From: Bdellovibrio sp. ZAP7
GTDB lineage: Bacteria > Bdellovibrionota > Bdellovibrionia > Bdellovibrionales > Bdellovibrionaceae
Direction: 5' to 3'
Assembly (NCBI RefSeq): GCF_006874645.1
Contig: NZ_CP030082.1
Span: 372,001-436,000 of the forward strand
Length of the DNA stretch: 64,000 bases
Shown here: positions 42,783 through 51,416 of the stretch, one piece after another
Layout of the letters: each line of letters starts with the position of its first letter
Position numbering within the stretch: the first letter of the stretch is position 1
Notes under the pieces: generated by a model
Told to the model about the DNA's origin: nothing
Database searches by the model: none
What the model saw: only the letters and a program-made list of their open reading frames with translations
Program-made: the position numbers and the translations under genes

Positions 42783-43433
42783 TTAATTTCTTGCTCCAAA
42801 TAGAATTGTACCTAAGCGAACCAATGTGGCGCCCTCTTGGAGGGCAACCCTAAAATCATTGCTGGTTCCCATGGAGAGCGTTTTAAGAGGGTGTCGCGTT
42901 AAATCCGTATTTTTAGCAAGCGATTGTTGAAGTTCACGCAGTTCCCGGAAGTAATGGCGAACCTCTTCACCCGTTTCTGTCAGGGGAGGCATGGTCATTA
43001 AGCCGTCGATGGTTAAATGGGCAAGGCTTGTGACCTCTTGCCAGTTGGCGATCAGGGAGTCTTTATCAAAACCACCCTTGCTTTCTTCGTGGGCAAGGTT
43101 CACCTGAATCAATATCTTTTGACTGACCTTTTTGCTTTCGCATTGGCGGCTTAGAGTTTGTGCAAGTTCCAAAGAATCCACGGAATGAATGAGGGTGAAT
43201 TGACCCACCACGAACTTTGCTTTGTTCTTTTGAAGGTGGCCGATCAGATGCCATTCGATATCGCTTAAGTCTTTCAGTTGCTCTTGCTTATCTAAAGCTT
43301 CCTGAACGTAGTTTTCGCCAAACTTGCGCTGACCTTGTTGGTAAAGATCGCGGATCTTTACAACCGGTTGAAGTTTGGAAACGGCAAGAATTTTGTCAGC
43401 ACCGATTTCGGTGCGAATTTCCTGAAAGCTCAT
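42783..43433 (-). CDS. yggS: YggS-family PLP-binding protein
   Basis: A 216-residue protein of the YggS/PROSC family, which binds pyridoxal phosphate and helps keep vitamin B6 and amino-acid pools balanced without being an enzyme. Motifs: LAVSKLQP (the Lys that binds PLP), RKFGENYVQEAL, IEWHLIGHLQKNKAKF, HSVDSLELAQ, TMSLG-type MGTSNDF and VRLGTILFGARN. First gene of the yggS-proC-divIVA-yggU unit; the upstream region 43434-43573 also holds the divergent RAYT-like promoter. Confidence 0.94.
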   Translation of the reverse strand: MSFQEIRTEIGADKILAVSKLQPVVKIRDLYQQGQRKFGENYVQEALDKQEQLKDLSDIEWHLIGHLQKNKAKFVVGQFTLIHSVDSLELAQTLSRQCESKKVSQKILIQVNLAHEESKGGFDKDSLIANWQEVTSLAHLTIDGLMTMPPLTETGEEVRHYFRELRELQQSLAKNTDLTRHPLKTLSMGTSNDFRVALQEGATLVRLGTILFGARN

Positions 43434-43537
43434 GGGGTAAACCTATCAATCATTTTAACCTCCCGCCATCTTTGCTGCGATGCGATCTCATTAATTCCTG
43501 GAAATTTCACTTTGAAAATACCATCGCTACTTTTTTC

Positions 43538-43566
43538 TTGACGAAGGTTGGGGGTACTCCTATAAC
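43538..43566 (+). promoter_or_regulatory. Strong sigma-70-like promoter abutting a start codon
   Basis: TTGACG at 43538-43543, 17 bases, TATAAC at 43561-43566. Spacing is ideal and both boxes match in five of six positions. The expected start site (about 43573) is at the ATG 43574, so the mRNA would have no 5-prime leader. Confidence 0.75.
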
Positions 43567-43573
43567 ATGGTCC

Positions 43574-44098
43574 ATGTACCGCTCCTCCCGTCGAATAGCG
43601 ATATACAAATCTCAGGACCCTCGGCTGCGAAAACAGTTCGGGGGTGCGCTTTTAAAACGCAGCAATGCCAAGAAAGCGCGACCGATCAGCACCAAGCATG
43701 CGATGCACGTGGTGTTGCATTCCGATCAGGCCAAGGGTGCGTGGTCATTTCGTCATCATAAAAATTGGAAGCGCATTTCCGAGATTCTGTCTGTGCAGGC
43801 GCGACGCTATGGTGTTCAGTTGCGCGAAGTTGTGAACGGTGGGGATCATCTTCAGCTCGTTTTAAAAATTAAAAACCGCGAACTTTTTAATTCTTTTATC
43901 CGATCCATCAGTGGGATCATTGCGATGAGGGTAACAGGGGCGGCAAAAACTCGGGCCTTGAAGGAAAAGTTTTGGGATTTTCGACCGTGGAGCCGAGTTG
44001 TTGCTCTAATCCGTAAATATTCGGTGCAAGCAGATCAGACTGTGCAGAAATACTTGGTCGAGGCCAAAATTTTCAATTTTAAAGAGGCACCAGCCTGA
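43574..44098 (+). CDS. RAYT/Y1-transposase-like protein with a broken HUH motif
   Basis: A 174-residue protein of the REP-associated tyrosine transposase-like family known from Bdellovibrio genomes: FGGALLKRSNAKKARPIS, HAMHVVLHSDQAKGAWSF, FNSFIRSISGIIAMRVTGA and FWDFRPWSRVVALIRKY match the family pattern (here in pieces). The HUH motif, which should read H-U-H, is His92-Leu93-Gln94, so one metal ligand is lost; Tyr160 in QKYLVEA could be the nucleophile position. It is therefore likely a domesticated or inactive remnant. No inverted repeats or target duplications flank it. The ATG at 43574 fits the promoter at 43538; an in-frame extension to 43217 overlaps yggS and is rejected. Confidence 0.75.
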   Translation: MYRSSRRIAIYKSQDPRLRKQFGGALLKRSNAKKARPISTKHAMHVVLHSDQAKGAWSFRHHKNWKRISEILSVQARRYGVQLREVVNGGDHLQLVLKIKNRELFNSFIRSISGIIAMRVTGAAKTRALKEKFWDFRPWSRVVALIRKYSVQADQTVQKYLVEAKIFNFKEAPA

Positions 44099-44136
44099 CG
44101 TAAACTAGTCACGATTGATTCATCTTGGAGGATACA

Positions 44137-44823
44137 ATGAAGAAGATCGTTTTAGTTTTCGCCCTTTTGTTGTCAGTGACTGCGGGCGCTCAAGAAAAAT
44201 CTGCAGACGAAATCGCTGCGATGAAAGAGGACGATAGCAAATCTGCACCAAGCAGTGGACCTGGCTCGCACTCCGGGCACTTCGTGTTAGGTGCTTATCT
44301 TAATACCTTGAGCGACATGAAGTTCAAGGACGCAAAATCAACAACAGGATCGACAACAACTGCGGCAGAGTACGATTTAAAATCATCTGCAAGTTTGGGC
44401 ATTGATGCTCATTTCCTTTTCTGGGGAGAGCAGGCGTGGGGCTTTTCCGTTGGTGGATTTTTCGATCTGGGTCGTAAAGTTAAAAGCGAAAGCGTTGCAA
44501 TTTTCGGAACAACTAAAGATGAATATCTTGGAATCATCGGTTTCGAGGGGAATGCCATTTACCGCTTTAAGCAGCTTTATATTCCGTTCGGTCTGAATTC
44601 TTCACTTCCGGTTATCGGCTTGGAAGACAGCGAGATCACAGATCTTCAACCTGGCGTCGGGGTTCAGGCGGGTGTGGGTTACATGATTTCTGCAGGCAAC
44701 GCCTTGGAAGCAAAAGTTCGCACGACTGCATTTGGTTATACGCAAACAGTTAACAACGTAAAACTTGAAACAGGTCGTGGCACAGGTGTCGGCTTGGTTC
44801 TTGGTTGGAAATACGTTTTCTAA
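44137..44823 (+). CDS. Outer-membrane beta-barrel protein, small
   Basis: A 228-residue barrel of the OmpA-like/OmpW-like size class. Signal peptide residues 1-19 (MKKIVLVFALLLSVTAGAQ), a short charged linker, and about eight to ten strands (for example GHFVLGAYLNTL, WGFSVGGFFDLG, GVQAGVGYMISAG). It ends GVGLVLGWKYVF, with the terminal Phe preferred by the BAM machine. GGAGGATACA gives a strong ribosome site at 44126. Stop overlaps the maf stop codon on the opposite strand by 4 bases. No ligand can be named. Confidence 0.8.
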   Translation: MKKIVLVFALLLSVTAGAQEKSADEIAAMKEDDSKSAPSSGPGSHSGHFVLGAYLNTLSDMKFKDAKSTTGSTTTAAEYDLKSSASLGIDAHFLFWGEQAWGFSVGGFFDLGRKVKSESVAIFGTTKDEYLGIIGFEGNAIYRFKQLYIPFGLNSSLPVIGLEDSEITDLQPGVGVQAGVGYMISAGNALEAKVRTTAFGYTQTVNNVKLETGRGTGVGLVLGWKYVF

Positions 44824-45395
44824 ATTTTCGCGAGCATAGATTTAACGAGTTCAACCGGAAGGCCCACGACGTTATCGAATGGGCCTTCGTATTTTTCGAC
44901 AAACTTCCCACCCAAGCCTTGAATTCCATAGGCTCCGGCTTTGTCCATCGGTTCTCCCGATTCAATATAGGTCCAGATTTCTTGATCCGTCAGATTCTTG
45001 AAAAAAACTTTTGTCGTTTCAATCTGAGACAGCTCTTTACCAGTCGCAGAGTCGATGATGCAGACTCCGGTCTGTACATCATGAGGTTTCCCGGACAAAC
45101 GTCTTAACATTTGGAAGGCGTCGTCCTTGTCAGCGGGCTTTCCTTGTAGCTGACCGTCGAAAATCACCTCCGTGTCGGCGGAAATAAGAGTAAACTCCTG
45201 TAATTTACTGGACTTTAGGTGAGTAAACGCCGCTCTGGCTTTACGTCTGGCGATGTCTAAAATCTGCTCCGTTGCATTCAGGTTTTTGTCAGGAATTTCC
45301 GATACTTTTACTGATACCACGTCGAATGAAAAACCGGCTTGTTGAAGCAGTTGTTTACGGCGTGGAGACTCTGAAGCCAGGATCAATGTTTTCAT
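44820..45395 (-). CDS. maf: Maf-family nucleotide pyrophosphatase
   Basis: A 191-residue Maf protein from the ATG at 45395; an in-frame extension upstream (to 45509) adds unrelated residues and is rejected. Motifs: ASESPRRKQLLQQAGFSF, LISADTEVIFDGQLQGKP, RLSGKPHDVQTGV and AGAYGIQGLGGKFVEK (given in parts). Family members hydrolyse non-canonical or excess nucleoside triphosphates, mainly dTTP/UTP in the YhdE group. Divergent from the TadC gene with 29 bases between start codons. Confidence 0.93.
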   Translation of the reverse strand: MKTLILASESPRRKQLLQQAGFSFDVVSVKVSEIPDKNLNATEQILDIARRKARAAFTHLKSSKLQEFTLISADTEVIFDGQLQGKPADKDDAFQMLRRLSGKPHDVQTGVCIIDSATGKELSQIETTKVFFKNLTDQEIWTYIESGEPMDKAGAYGIQGLGGKFVEKYEGPFDNVVGLPVELVKSMLAKI

Positions 45396-45424
45396 GAGTC
45401 TGAATAGAACACGAAGAGGCCAAA

Positions 45425-46333
45425 ATGGGAAGTGCAGAGTTAATGCTGATTTTGGGTCTGCTCCTAGCGGGAGTAGCGGTCTTCCTATTCGTAAATTCGA
45501 TCTTTGCAAGCAACAACGATAAGCAACAATTATCCTGGGCTAACAATGACGAGCCCGTTAAATCCAAAAATCCAATTATCAACTTTTCTCGTCCGTTGGT
45601 GCATCAATTCACTTTGCAACATGCGCTTAGAATTCGCAGTGAATCTTATCGCAAAAAAGTGCGCAAGTTCATTATGACTTCGGGTCTGTCACAGGAATTG
45701 AACGAAGATGAATTTATCGGTTTGCAGCTCCTGTGGGGCGTGATGTTCCCGATCTTTTTGTTGATCATGAACTTCTCCCTGCAGTTGGAACTACCACTTG
45801 CAGGTTGTATCGGGGTGGGTTTGATAGGTTTTTATCTGCCACAAATCCACGCCAAAGGTGAGAAAAAGAAACGTGAGCTTTCGGTTCGGGGTGATTTGCC
45901 ATTCTTTATCGATCTGTTGGCTTTGTCTGTGGAAGCGGGTTTGGACTTTTTCTCGGCGATCCAAAAAATCGTGGATAAGGCTCAAGGTACTAAGAGTGTC
46001 CTGGCTGATGAGTTCAACATTGTTCTGAAAGATATCAAAATCGGTTCTTCCAAATCCCAAGCCCTGAAAGAAATGGGCGAGCGCTTGGATATGAACGAGA
46101 TTACCAGTTTCGTAGCGGTCCTGATTGATGCCGAAGCGACCGGGGCAAGTATTTCCCAGGTTTTGAAAGATCAATCTGTGCAAATGCGTTTGGAGCGTTT
46201 CGTGCGTGCGGAAAAAGCCGGTGCACAAGCGTCTCAGGCAATTTTGATTCCGTTGATGTTATTTATTTTACCAGCCGTGTTCATTATGGTTTTTGGGCCG
46301 GTAGCGATTTCATTTATGTATGGACCTAAATAA
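45425..46333 (+). CDS. tadC: TadC-like type II secretion system F-family protein
   Basis: A 302-residue inner-membrane protein with a T2SF/GspF domain (about residues 155-290: ELSVRGDLPFFIDLLALSVEAGLDFFSAIQKIV) and membrane segments near 5-25, 105-140, 265-295. This is the TadC side of the TadB/TadC pair that forms the inner-membrane platform of Tad (Flp) pili. No tadA, tadB or flp lies in the window, so it may act with a locus elsewhere or have another role. It is the first gene of a tightly packed operon; the DUF192 ATG starts at its last stop base. Confidence 0.88.
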   Translation: MGSAELMLILGLLLAGVAVFLFVNSIFASNNDKQQLSWANNDEPVKSKNPIINFSRPLVHQFTLQHALRIRSESYRKKVRKFIMTSGLSQELNEDEFIGLQLLWGVMFPIFLLIMNFSLQLELPLAGCIGVGLIGFYLPQIHAKGEKKKRELSVRGDLPFFIDLLALSVEAGLDFFSAIQKIVDKAQGTKSVLADEFNIVLKDIKIGSSKSQALKEMGERLDMNEITSFVAVLIDAEATGASISQVLKDQSVQMRLERFVRAEKAGAQASQAILIPLMLFILPAVFIMVFGPVAISFMYGPK

Positions 46334-46683
46334 TGATGAAGAAGCTTGAGAACTCGACAACTAAAACCACTTTGATCCCGAATCTCGAGGTCGCAGATGA
46401 TATGCGCACTCGTGGCGTGGGTCTTTTGGGTCGCAGTTCACTGGCGGAAGATCAGGCTTTGTGGATTCTAAGATGCAATAGCATCCATACGTTTTTCATG
46501 AAGTTCGCAATTGATTGTGTATTTGTAGATAAGAATTTGAAAGTGAAAGCTGTCTATAAAGATGTGAAACCCTGGAGGCTCTTGCTTCCGGTATGGGGTG
46601 CCAGATCTGTATTTGAGATGGCTTCAGGTGTAAGCAGCAAGTTGAACATCAGAGTGGGAGATCAGCTGAATGTGGGCGCTTAG
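46333..46683 (+). CDS. DUF192-family protein
   Basis: A 116-residue DUF192 domain: LEVADDMRTRGVGLLGRSSL, ALWILRCNSIHTFFMKFAID, CVFVDKNLKVKAVYKDVKPW and FEMASGVSSKLNIRVGDQL cover the family. Most relatives are exported; this one has no signal peptide, so it is cytoplasmic or attached to a partner. Role unknown. Its first base is the last base of the tadC stop codon, and its 3-prime end overlaps the first FHA gene by 14 bases, so translation is coupled on both sides. Confidence 0.88.
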   Translation: MMKKLENSTTKTTLIPNLEVADDMRTRGVGLLGRSSLAEDQALWILRCNSIHTFFMKFAIDCVFVDKNLKVKAVYKDVKPWRLLLPVWGARSVFEMASGVSSKLNIRVGDQLNVGA

Positions 46684-48295
46684 AATCTTGTCCGGCCCTC
46701 AAGCCGGCGGCATTTTAGAGCTAAAAATGGGGAGAAACCTAGTCGGTCGCTCTCCGCATTGTGATATTAAAATCACAAGCCCGGGCGTGTCCAAAGAACA
46801 CAGCGAGATCGTAGTTTACAGTGATAAAATTGTCGTAACTGATTTGAAGTCCAGCAACGGAACATATTTAAACGGTGTGCGCATGCAGACTGGGTTGATG
46901 CGTTTGGGTGATAAGCTGGGCATTCATGATGTCCTGGTGGATATTATTCCAGCTCCAGAAAAAAGAGCGCAAGCTCCAGTGATGCAGCAACCGGGTTACG
47001 GTATTCCGCAAGGAATGCCAATGCCACAAGGAATGCCGCAGCCGATGGGCATGCCTCAGCCCATGGGTGCTGGTCCTGTGGGTCCTGCTCCAGAAGCAGC
47101 GCCGGCTTACAGTCCCGGTGGTTTGAAAGCAGTTTGGGAAAGATTCCTGGAATATTTAGATCGCGTGGCTTTGCCTGGCGTTTATAAAATTCCAACATAT
47201 CTGGAATTCCGCATGGTTCTTTTGGGCTTTGTGGTGCTGTTTATTTTTGTCACGACGTTGCTCGCGATGATTCCAATGGTGCAAATCACTCGTGCCAGTA
47301 TCATCACGGAAAGTAAACGTCGTGCAGCGTCGATTGCCAGAACTTTGGCGACGATCAATCAATCTGCTCTTTTGCAGAACAGTTATTCTTCTTTGACAAC
47401 AAATCAGGCGGAAGCTGAAGACGGTGTTAAGCAAGTTCTGATTGTGCAACAGTCAGATGGTATGATCCTCGCTCCAGCCACTCGTGCGGGAACAACCCCA
47501 GATTTGCCATTCGTACACCAGGCCCGTCGTGAAATGCGCCCGGAATCCGTCGAAGTCGACTCGACCACGATCGGTGCAAGTTTCCCTATCGGTCTATTTG
47601 ATCCAAATACCGGAGAACAATCGGTAAAAGCTCACGCGATTGTCCTTTATGATATTGGCAGCATGGCTTTTGATGATGGTCGCGCGATCAGTTTGTTCAT
47701 GCAGACGCTGGTGATTGCAACATTGGTGGGTTTAATCTTGTACTTCTTTATGTACAAACTGGTTGAGTATCCTCTGGTGACATTGAATCAACAGCTCGAT
47801 ACCGCTATGAGAGAGAAAACAGATAATACCAGCGTGGACTTTATGTTCCCGCCACTTCAAGCATTGATTGGAAATATCAATAGTCTGCTTACACGCTATA
47901 TTCACGGTGAAGGTGCAGGTGCTGAAGGTGGAATGGGTAGTTTCGTCAATAAAGATGGCGAAGCTGAAAATCTGGTTCAATTGATCGGATTCCCTTCGAT
48001 TGCGATTTCTAAAGACGGTCGCATTATGGCGGGAAGCTCTTCATTCGGACAAGTGGCCCGCACGGAGGTTGCGCAACTGATCGGACAGCAATACCAAGCG
48101 ATTCCGGATGTGGCTCTTCAGCAAAATATAGATAGCCTTATGCAAAAGACCCGCGAAAATGCCCGCGTGATTCATACGGATCAGCTGGAGTTCAACGGTC
48201 ACCCATGTGTTTTAAGTTGTCAGGGAATGTCTTCACAGCCAAATGATATCGATTACTTTGTAATTACGATCTCTCCGGCTGAGGGAGGATCCTAA
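46670..48295 (+). CDS. FHA-domain membrane sensor (FHA, linker, TM, TM, PAS-like)
   Basis: A 541-residue protein. FHA domain residues about 1-95 with all key positions: Gly26-Arg27, Ser41 and His44 (GVSKEHSE), Asn63-Gly64 and Asn68-Gly69 (SSNGTYLNG); it should bind phosphothreonine peptides in the cytoplasm. A Met/Pro/Gln linker (about 105-150) follows, then a membrane segment (about 181-203), a periplasmic domain (about 205-335), a second segment (about 342-362), a short helical linker and a PAS-like cytoplasmic domain (about 433-541). The order FHA outside and PAS inside joins two sensing modules. Second FHA protein starts at its last base. Confidence 0.9.
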   Translation: MWALRILSGPQAGGILELKMGRNLVGRSPHCDIKITSPGVSKEHSEIVVYSDKIVVTDLKSSNGTYLNGVRMQTGLMRLGDKLGIHDVLVDIIPAPEKRAQAPVMQQPGYGIPQGMPMPQGMPQPMGMPQPMGAGPVGPAPEAAPAYSPGGLKAVWERFLEYLDRVALPGVYKIPTYLEFRMVLLGFVVLFIFVTTLLAMIPMVQITRASIITESKRRAASIARTLATINQSALLQNSYSSLTTNQAEAEDGVKQVLIVQQSDGMILAPATRAGTTPDLPFVHQARREMRPESVEVDSTTIGASFPIGLFDPNTGEQSVKAHAIVLYDIGSMAFDDGRAISLFMQTLVIATLVGLILYFFMYKLVEYPLVTLNQQLDTAMREKTDNTSVDFMFPPLQALIGNINSLLTRYIHGEGAGAEGGMGSFVNKDGEAENLVQLIGFPSIAISKDGRIMAGSSSFGQVARTEVAQLIGQQYQAIPDVALQQNIDSLMQKTRENARVIHTDQLEFNGHPCVLSCQGMSSQPNDIDYFVITISPAEGGS

Positions 48296-49398
48296 TGGGA
48301 GCAGCTCCTAAGGTGAAAGATGCATTGAAGTTTGATATTGAAGTGGTGAAGGGTCCGCACACGGGGCTTCGTCTTTCATTTGCAAATGGCACTGCCACTG
48401 TGGGGCGTGGTCCAGAGAATGATATCGTTTTGGCGAATGATCCACGTATCAGCCGTCAGCACGCTGAAATCCGTCAGCGTGGAAATGAATTCCTGATCGT
48501 CAATTTAAGTCAGAAAAACTTCGTCATGCTCAATGGCGAAAGTATTCAGTCCGAGATTTTACATAAAGGCTCGGTGATTCAAATTGGTGATTCTGAAATT
48601 CGCTTTACACCAGAAACAGTTGCTGCAGAGCCCGTCATGCCGGTTATGCCAGCAGCTCCGCCAGTGCCAACTCCGTCAGCGTCGGTATTAAAACCGGTTG
48701 CACCGACAGGTTTGCCACAAATGCCAGCGGCGGGAATGCCAAGCATGCCACCAGGTGGTGTAAGACCGCAAATGCCGATGGGTCATCCGCAGGGAGTGGG
48801 TTATCAGCAGCAAGCGCCTCGTCCAGCAGCACGCCCTGCCAGCAATGGCGGTCTGCTGTCGAATCCGAAGGCGCGTTTTTACGGCATCATCGTGATTTTG
48901 GGTTTGATCGGTTGGTATCTGATGACGCCAACTAAGAAAGGCAAAGATCAAAATGCCTTCCGTACGTCTGCGATCAGTATGCAAGATGTAGCAGAGGCGG
49001 AAAAGCGCACTCAGGAATTGATGAATATTAAAAAGGAAAAGTACGACTCCGTTCAATACAAGCGAGCGCAGGAAAACTTTATCCGTGGTTTCCGTGACTT
49101 CCAACAGGGCCAATACGCACGTGCGCGTGAGGCGTTCCAAGTGGTATTGAATCTGGATCCAGAAAATGAACTGGCAAAACGTTATTACCATCTTTCGAAA
49201 ATCAAATTCGATGAGTTGGTGAAATTCAATTTGATCCAGGGCAGTCGTTATCGTGAAAAGAAAAACTGGCGTATGTGCCAGTCGAATTATTCTAATGTGA
49301 TTACAATGTTGCAGAACCGCAGAGATGATCCAAGTTATAAAGAAGCGAAGCAGTTTTACGAGGAATGTACTTTAAATCTGGAAGGAGGACGACTCTAA
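48295..49398 (+). CDS. FHA-domain single-pass membrane protein with TPR-like tail
   Basis: A 367-residue protein. FHA domain about residues 14-105 with Gly37-Arg38, Ser53 and His56 (RISRQHAEI), and Asn80-Gly81; phosphothreonine binding is expected. A Met/Pro/Gln/Ala linker (about 110-190) leads to one membrane segment (about 193-211, GIIVILGLIGWYLM), then a helical periplasmic tail (about 235-366) with TPR-like pairs such as FQQGQYARAREAFQVVLNL. Such tails usually bind protein partners. Start overlaps the stop of the preceding FHA gene (TAATG), and the next gene starts two bases after its stop. Confidence 0.9.
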   Translation: MGAAPKVKDALKFDIEVVKGPHTGLRLSFANGTATVGRGPENDIVLANDPRISRQHAEIRQRGNEFLIVNLSQKNFVMLNGESIQSEILHKGSVIQIGDSEIRFTPETVAAEPVMPVMPAAPPVPTPSASVLKPVAPTGLPQMPAAGMPSMPPGGVRPQMPMGHPQGVGYQQQAPRPAARPASNGGLLSNPKARFYGIIVILGLIGWYLMTPTKKGKDQNAFRTSAISMQDVAEAEKRTQELMNIKKEKYDSVQYKRAQENFIRGFRDFQQGQYARAREAFQVVLNLDPENELAKRYYHLSKIKFDELVKFNLIQGSRYREKKNWRMCQSNYSNVITMLQNRRDDPSYKEAKQFYEECTLNLEGGRL

Positions 49399-49399
49399 T

Positions 49400-51415
49400 A
49401 TGGCACATCTTATAGTTCGTCTTCGTGGAAAGACAATATATAACATGCCTCTGGAAGAGGGCCGTTCGTATGTGGCAGGCCGTAAAGAGGACTGTGACAT
49501 CGTTCTGCAACCTGAAAAAGGCATTTCCCGTGAGCACTTTAAAATAGTCTCTGAAAATGGTCAGTGGACTTTGCAAGTGATTTCTCGTTACGGCGAAGTG
49601 ATGGTGAATGGTGAGCCGACTCAGCAAGTGACTTTGGACCATGGCTTTACTTTTACCATTGCACCTTATGAGTTTGATTTCCTGATGTCTTCAGCAATGG
49701 CGCAACCAGCTCCTGCGATGGAATCCCCATCGCATCCTGAGGGCAGTTACTTGCCTGCAGTTCAAAGTGGAACTTCAGGTGGCGAGGAAAAAACCATTGT
49801 CGGGGCGGCTCCGACAGCGGCCTATATTAAAATTGTTGATTCCAATAGTGACGCGAAAGAATTGATCCGTTTGGATGAGGGCGATTCCTGGATTGCAGGA
49901 CGAGATCCTTCTTGTCATATACAGATTCGTGACCAACGTGTCAGCCGTCGCCAATTTGAACTTCGTCGCAATGGCAATCAATACCAAATTATTGATTTGG
50001 GCAGTGTGAATGGAACTTTGGTTAACGGGAACCCGATTTCATCCACAGATTTGACGAATATCCGCAGTGGCGATGCCATTACGGTTTTGGATAATTATTT
50101 ATTCTTTGAATTGCACGATGCTCACTTCCAAAGTCGTTTGGATATGGTGAAGGTGGCTCCGCCAAATCCTTTGGTGCAGATGTCGCATAATCCAGTGCCT
50201 GCAGAGTATGATCAGCAATACGGCATCGCTCCTTATCAACAGCAAGGTGGCGTGCCGATGCAGTATCAGGGTTACGGTCAAATGCCGGGCCCTGTGGCGC
50301 CAGCTCCTGAAGTAAAGCCTAAATTCGACTTCCAAAAGCATCGTCCAAAATTGATGATCGGTGCAGTGGCGTTGTTAGTTGTCGTGTATCTGGTTAAAGG
50401 TGGCGATAAAGATACAGCTCCAGTGGGTGCACCGGGCACAGTGGCAGCTCCGGGTTCTCCTCAGGAAGTATTTAATAAATTGAAGCCTGAACAGCAGTCT
50501 TTGATCCGTCAACGTTATAAAGATGCCAAAAATCTTTATATGCAAGGTAAGTATCAATTGGCTCAGGATGAAATCGTTAAGATTCACGAATTGGTTCCTG
50601 ATTACGAAGACACGAAAGAGATTCAACGCTTGGCTAAAGAGGCGATTTATTTAGAGCAGGAAAAAATTCGTATTCAGCAGATCGAAGCTGCCAAAGCTGA
50701 GGCTGAGCAAAAAATTTTGGCTCAAACAGCTATCTGCCAAAAAAAGCTCAATCCAAATATCACGATGGATGAGATGGAGAATTGCTTAACATCTGTTTTG
50801 CAATTCAATCCGGATCATCCGAAAATCCTGGATTTGAAATCCCAAGTGGAAGCTTTGACGACTGCTCGTGAAGTGAAGAAAGCAGCCAATGCGGAATATG
50901 CGGCAAGGGTTGCGCGTCTAAAAGCGATCTATGACAAGGCTCAAGCCCTCCATAAAGTGGGCAAAAAGCCTTTGGACATCATTGATGCTTATTCGAAGGT
51001 GACAAGCTCATCACTCCCAGATCCGAATGGTTATAAGGGGATGGCGGGAAGAAGTATCGCTTCCGTTCGTAATCAGATGAACCAAAAGATCAAAGGCAGT
51101 TTGGAAAAAGCTGACAAGTTCTACCAAAATGGAAATCTTAAAGATGCCATCGGTGCCTTAAGAGAAGCGAAAGCTATTGATCCAGAAAATCCAGAGGTCC
51201 CACCAAGAATCGAAAAGATGGTGTTGGAACTTCGTAAGCAAATGATGGCTCTTTATCAAGAAGGTATTCTTGAAGAAAGCTTTGGTAACGTCGATGGTGG
51301 CGAGTCCAAAGCTGGTGCCAAAGAGAAATGGAAGAAAATCCTGGAGCTCGATATTTCTGACGGCGAGTACTATAAGAAAGCCTATATCAAGCTTAAGAAA
51401 TACGGAGCTATGTAA
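49400..51415 (+). CDS. Double-FHA membrane protein with TPR-like tail
   Basis: A 671-residue protein. First FHA residues about 1-95 with Gly27-Arg28, Ser43 and His46 (ISREHFKI) and Asn70-Gly71. Second FHA about 145-240 (WIAGRDPSCHIQI, VSRRQFELRR, GSVNGTLVNGNP) where the usual His is Gln, so binding there may be altered. A Pro/Gln/Met linker, a membrane segment (about 317-333), and a long helical tail (about 350-671) with TPR-like units follow. Together with the two other FHA proteins it may form a scaffold. Coupled to the pseudophosphatase gene by one intervening base. Confidence 0.9.
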   Translation: MAHLIVRLRGKTIYNMPLEEGRSYVAGRKEDCDIVLQPEKGISREHFKIVSENGQWTLQVISRYGEVMVNGEPTQQVTLDHGFTFTIAPYEFDFLMSSAMAQPAPAMESPSHPEGSYLPAVQSGTSGGEEKTIVGAAPTAAYIKIVDSNSDAKELIRLDEGDSWIAGRDPSCHIQIRDQRVSRRQFELRRNGNQYQIIDLGSVNGTLVNGNPISSTDLTNIRSGDAITVLDNYLFFELHDAHFQSRLDMVKVAPPNPLVQMSHNPVPAEYDQQYGIAPYQQQGGVPMQYQGYGQMPGPVAPAPEVKPKFDFQKHRPKLMIGAVALLVVVYLVKGGDKDTAPVGAPGTVAAPGSPQEVFNKLKPEQQSLIRQRYKDAKNLYMQGKYQLAQDEIVKIHELVPDYEDTKEIQRLAKEAIYLEQEKIRIQQIEAAKAEAEQKILAQTAICQKKLNPNITMDEMENCLTSVLQFNPDHPKILDLKSQVEALTTAREVKKAANAEYAARVARLKAIYDKAQALHKVGKKPLDIIDAYSKVTSSSLPDPNGYKGMAGRSIASVRNQMNQKIKGSLEKADKFYQNGNLKDAIGALREAKAIDPENPEVPPRIEKMVLELRKQMMALYQEGILEESFGNVDGGESKAGAKEKWKKILELDISDGEYYKKAYIKLKKYGAM

Positions 51416-51416
51416 A

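Noticed and set aside
43217-43573. N-terminal extension of the RAYT-like ORF
   Set aside because: It runs antisense through yggS and across the promoter at 43538; the family start fits the ATG at 43574.
43434-44124. Insertion sequence around the RAYT-like gene
   Set aside because: No terminal inverted repeats, no target-site duplication and no passenger gene were seen.
45396-45509. Upstream extension of maf
   Set aside because: It would overlap the tadC start on the opposite strand and adds residues unlike Maf, which begins at MKTLILASESPRRK.
51270-51416. Upstream extension of the pseudophosphatase frame
   Set aside because: It lies inside the third FHA gene; the ATG at 51417 follows its stop directly.
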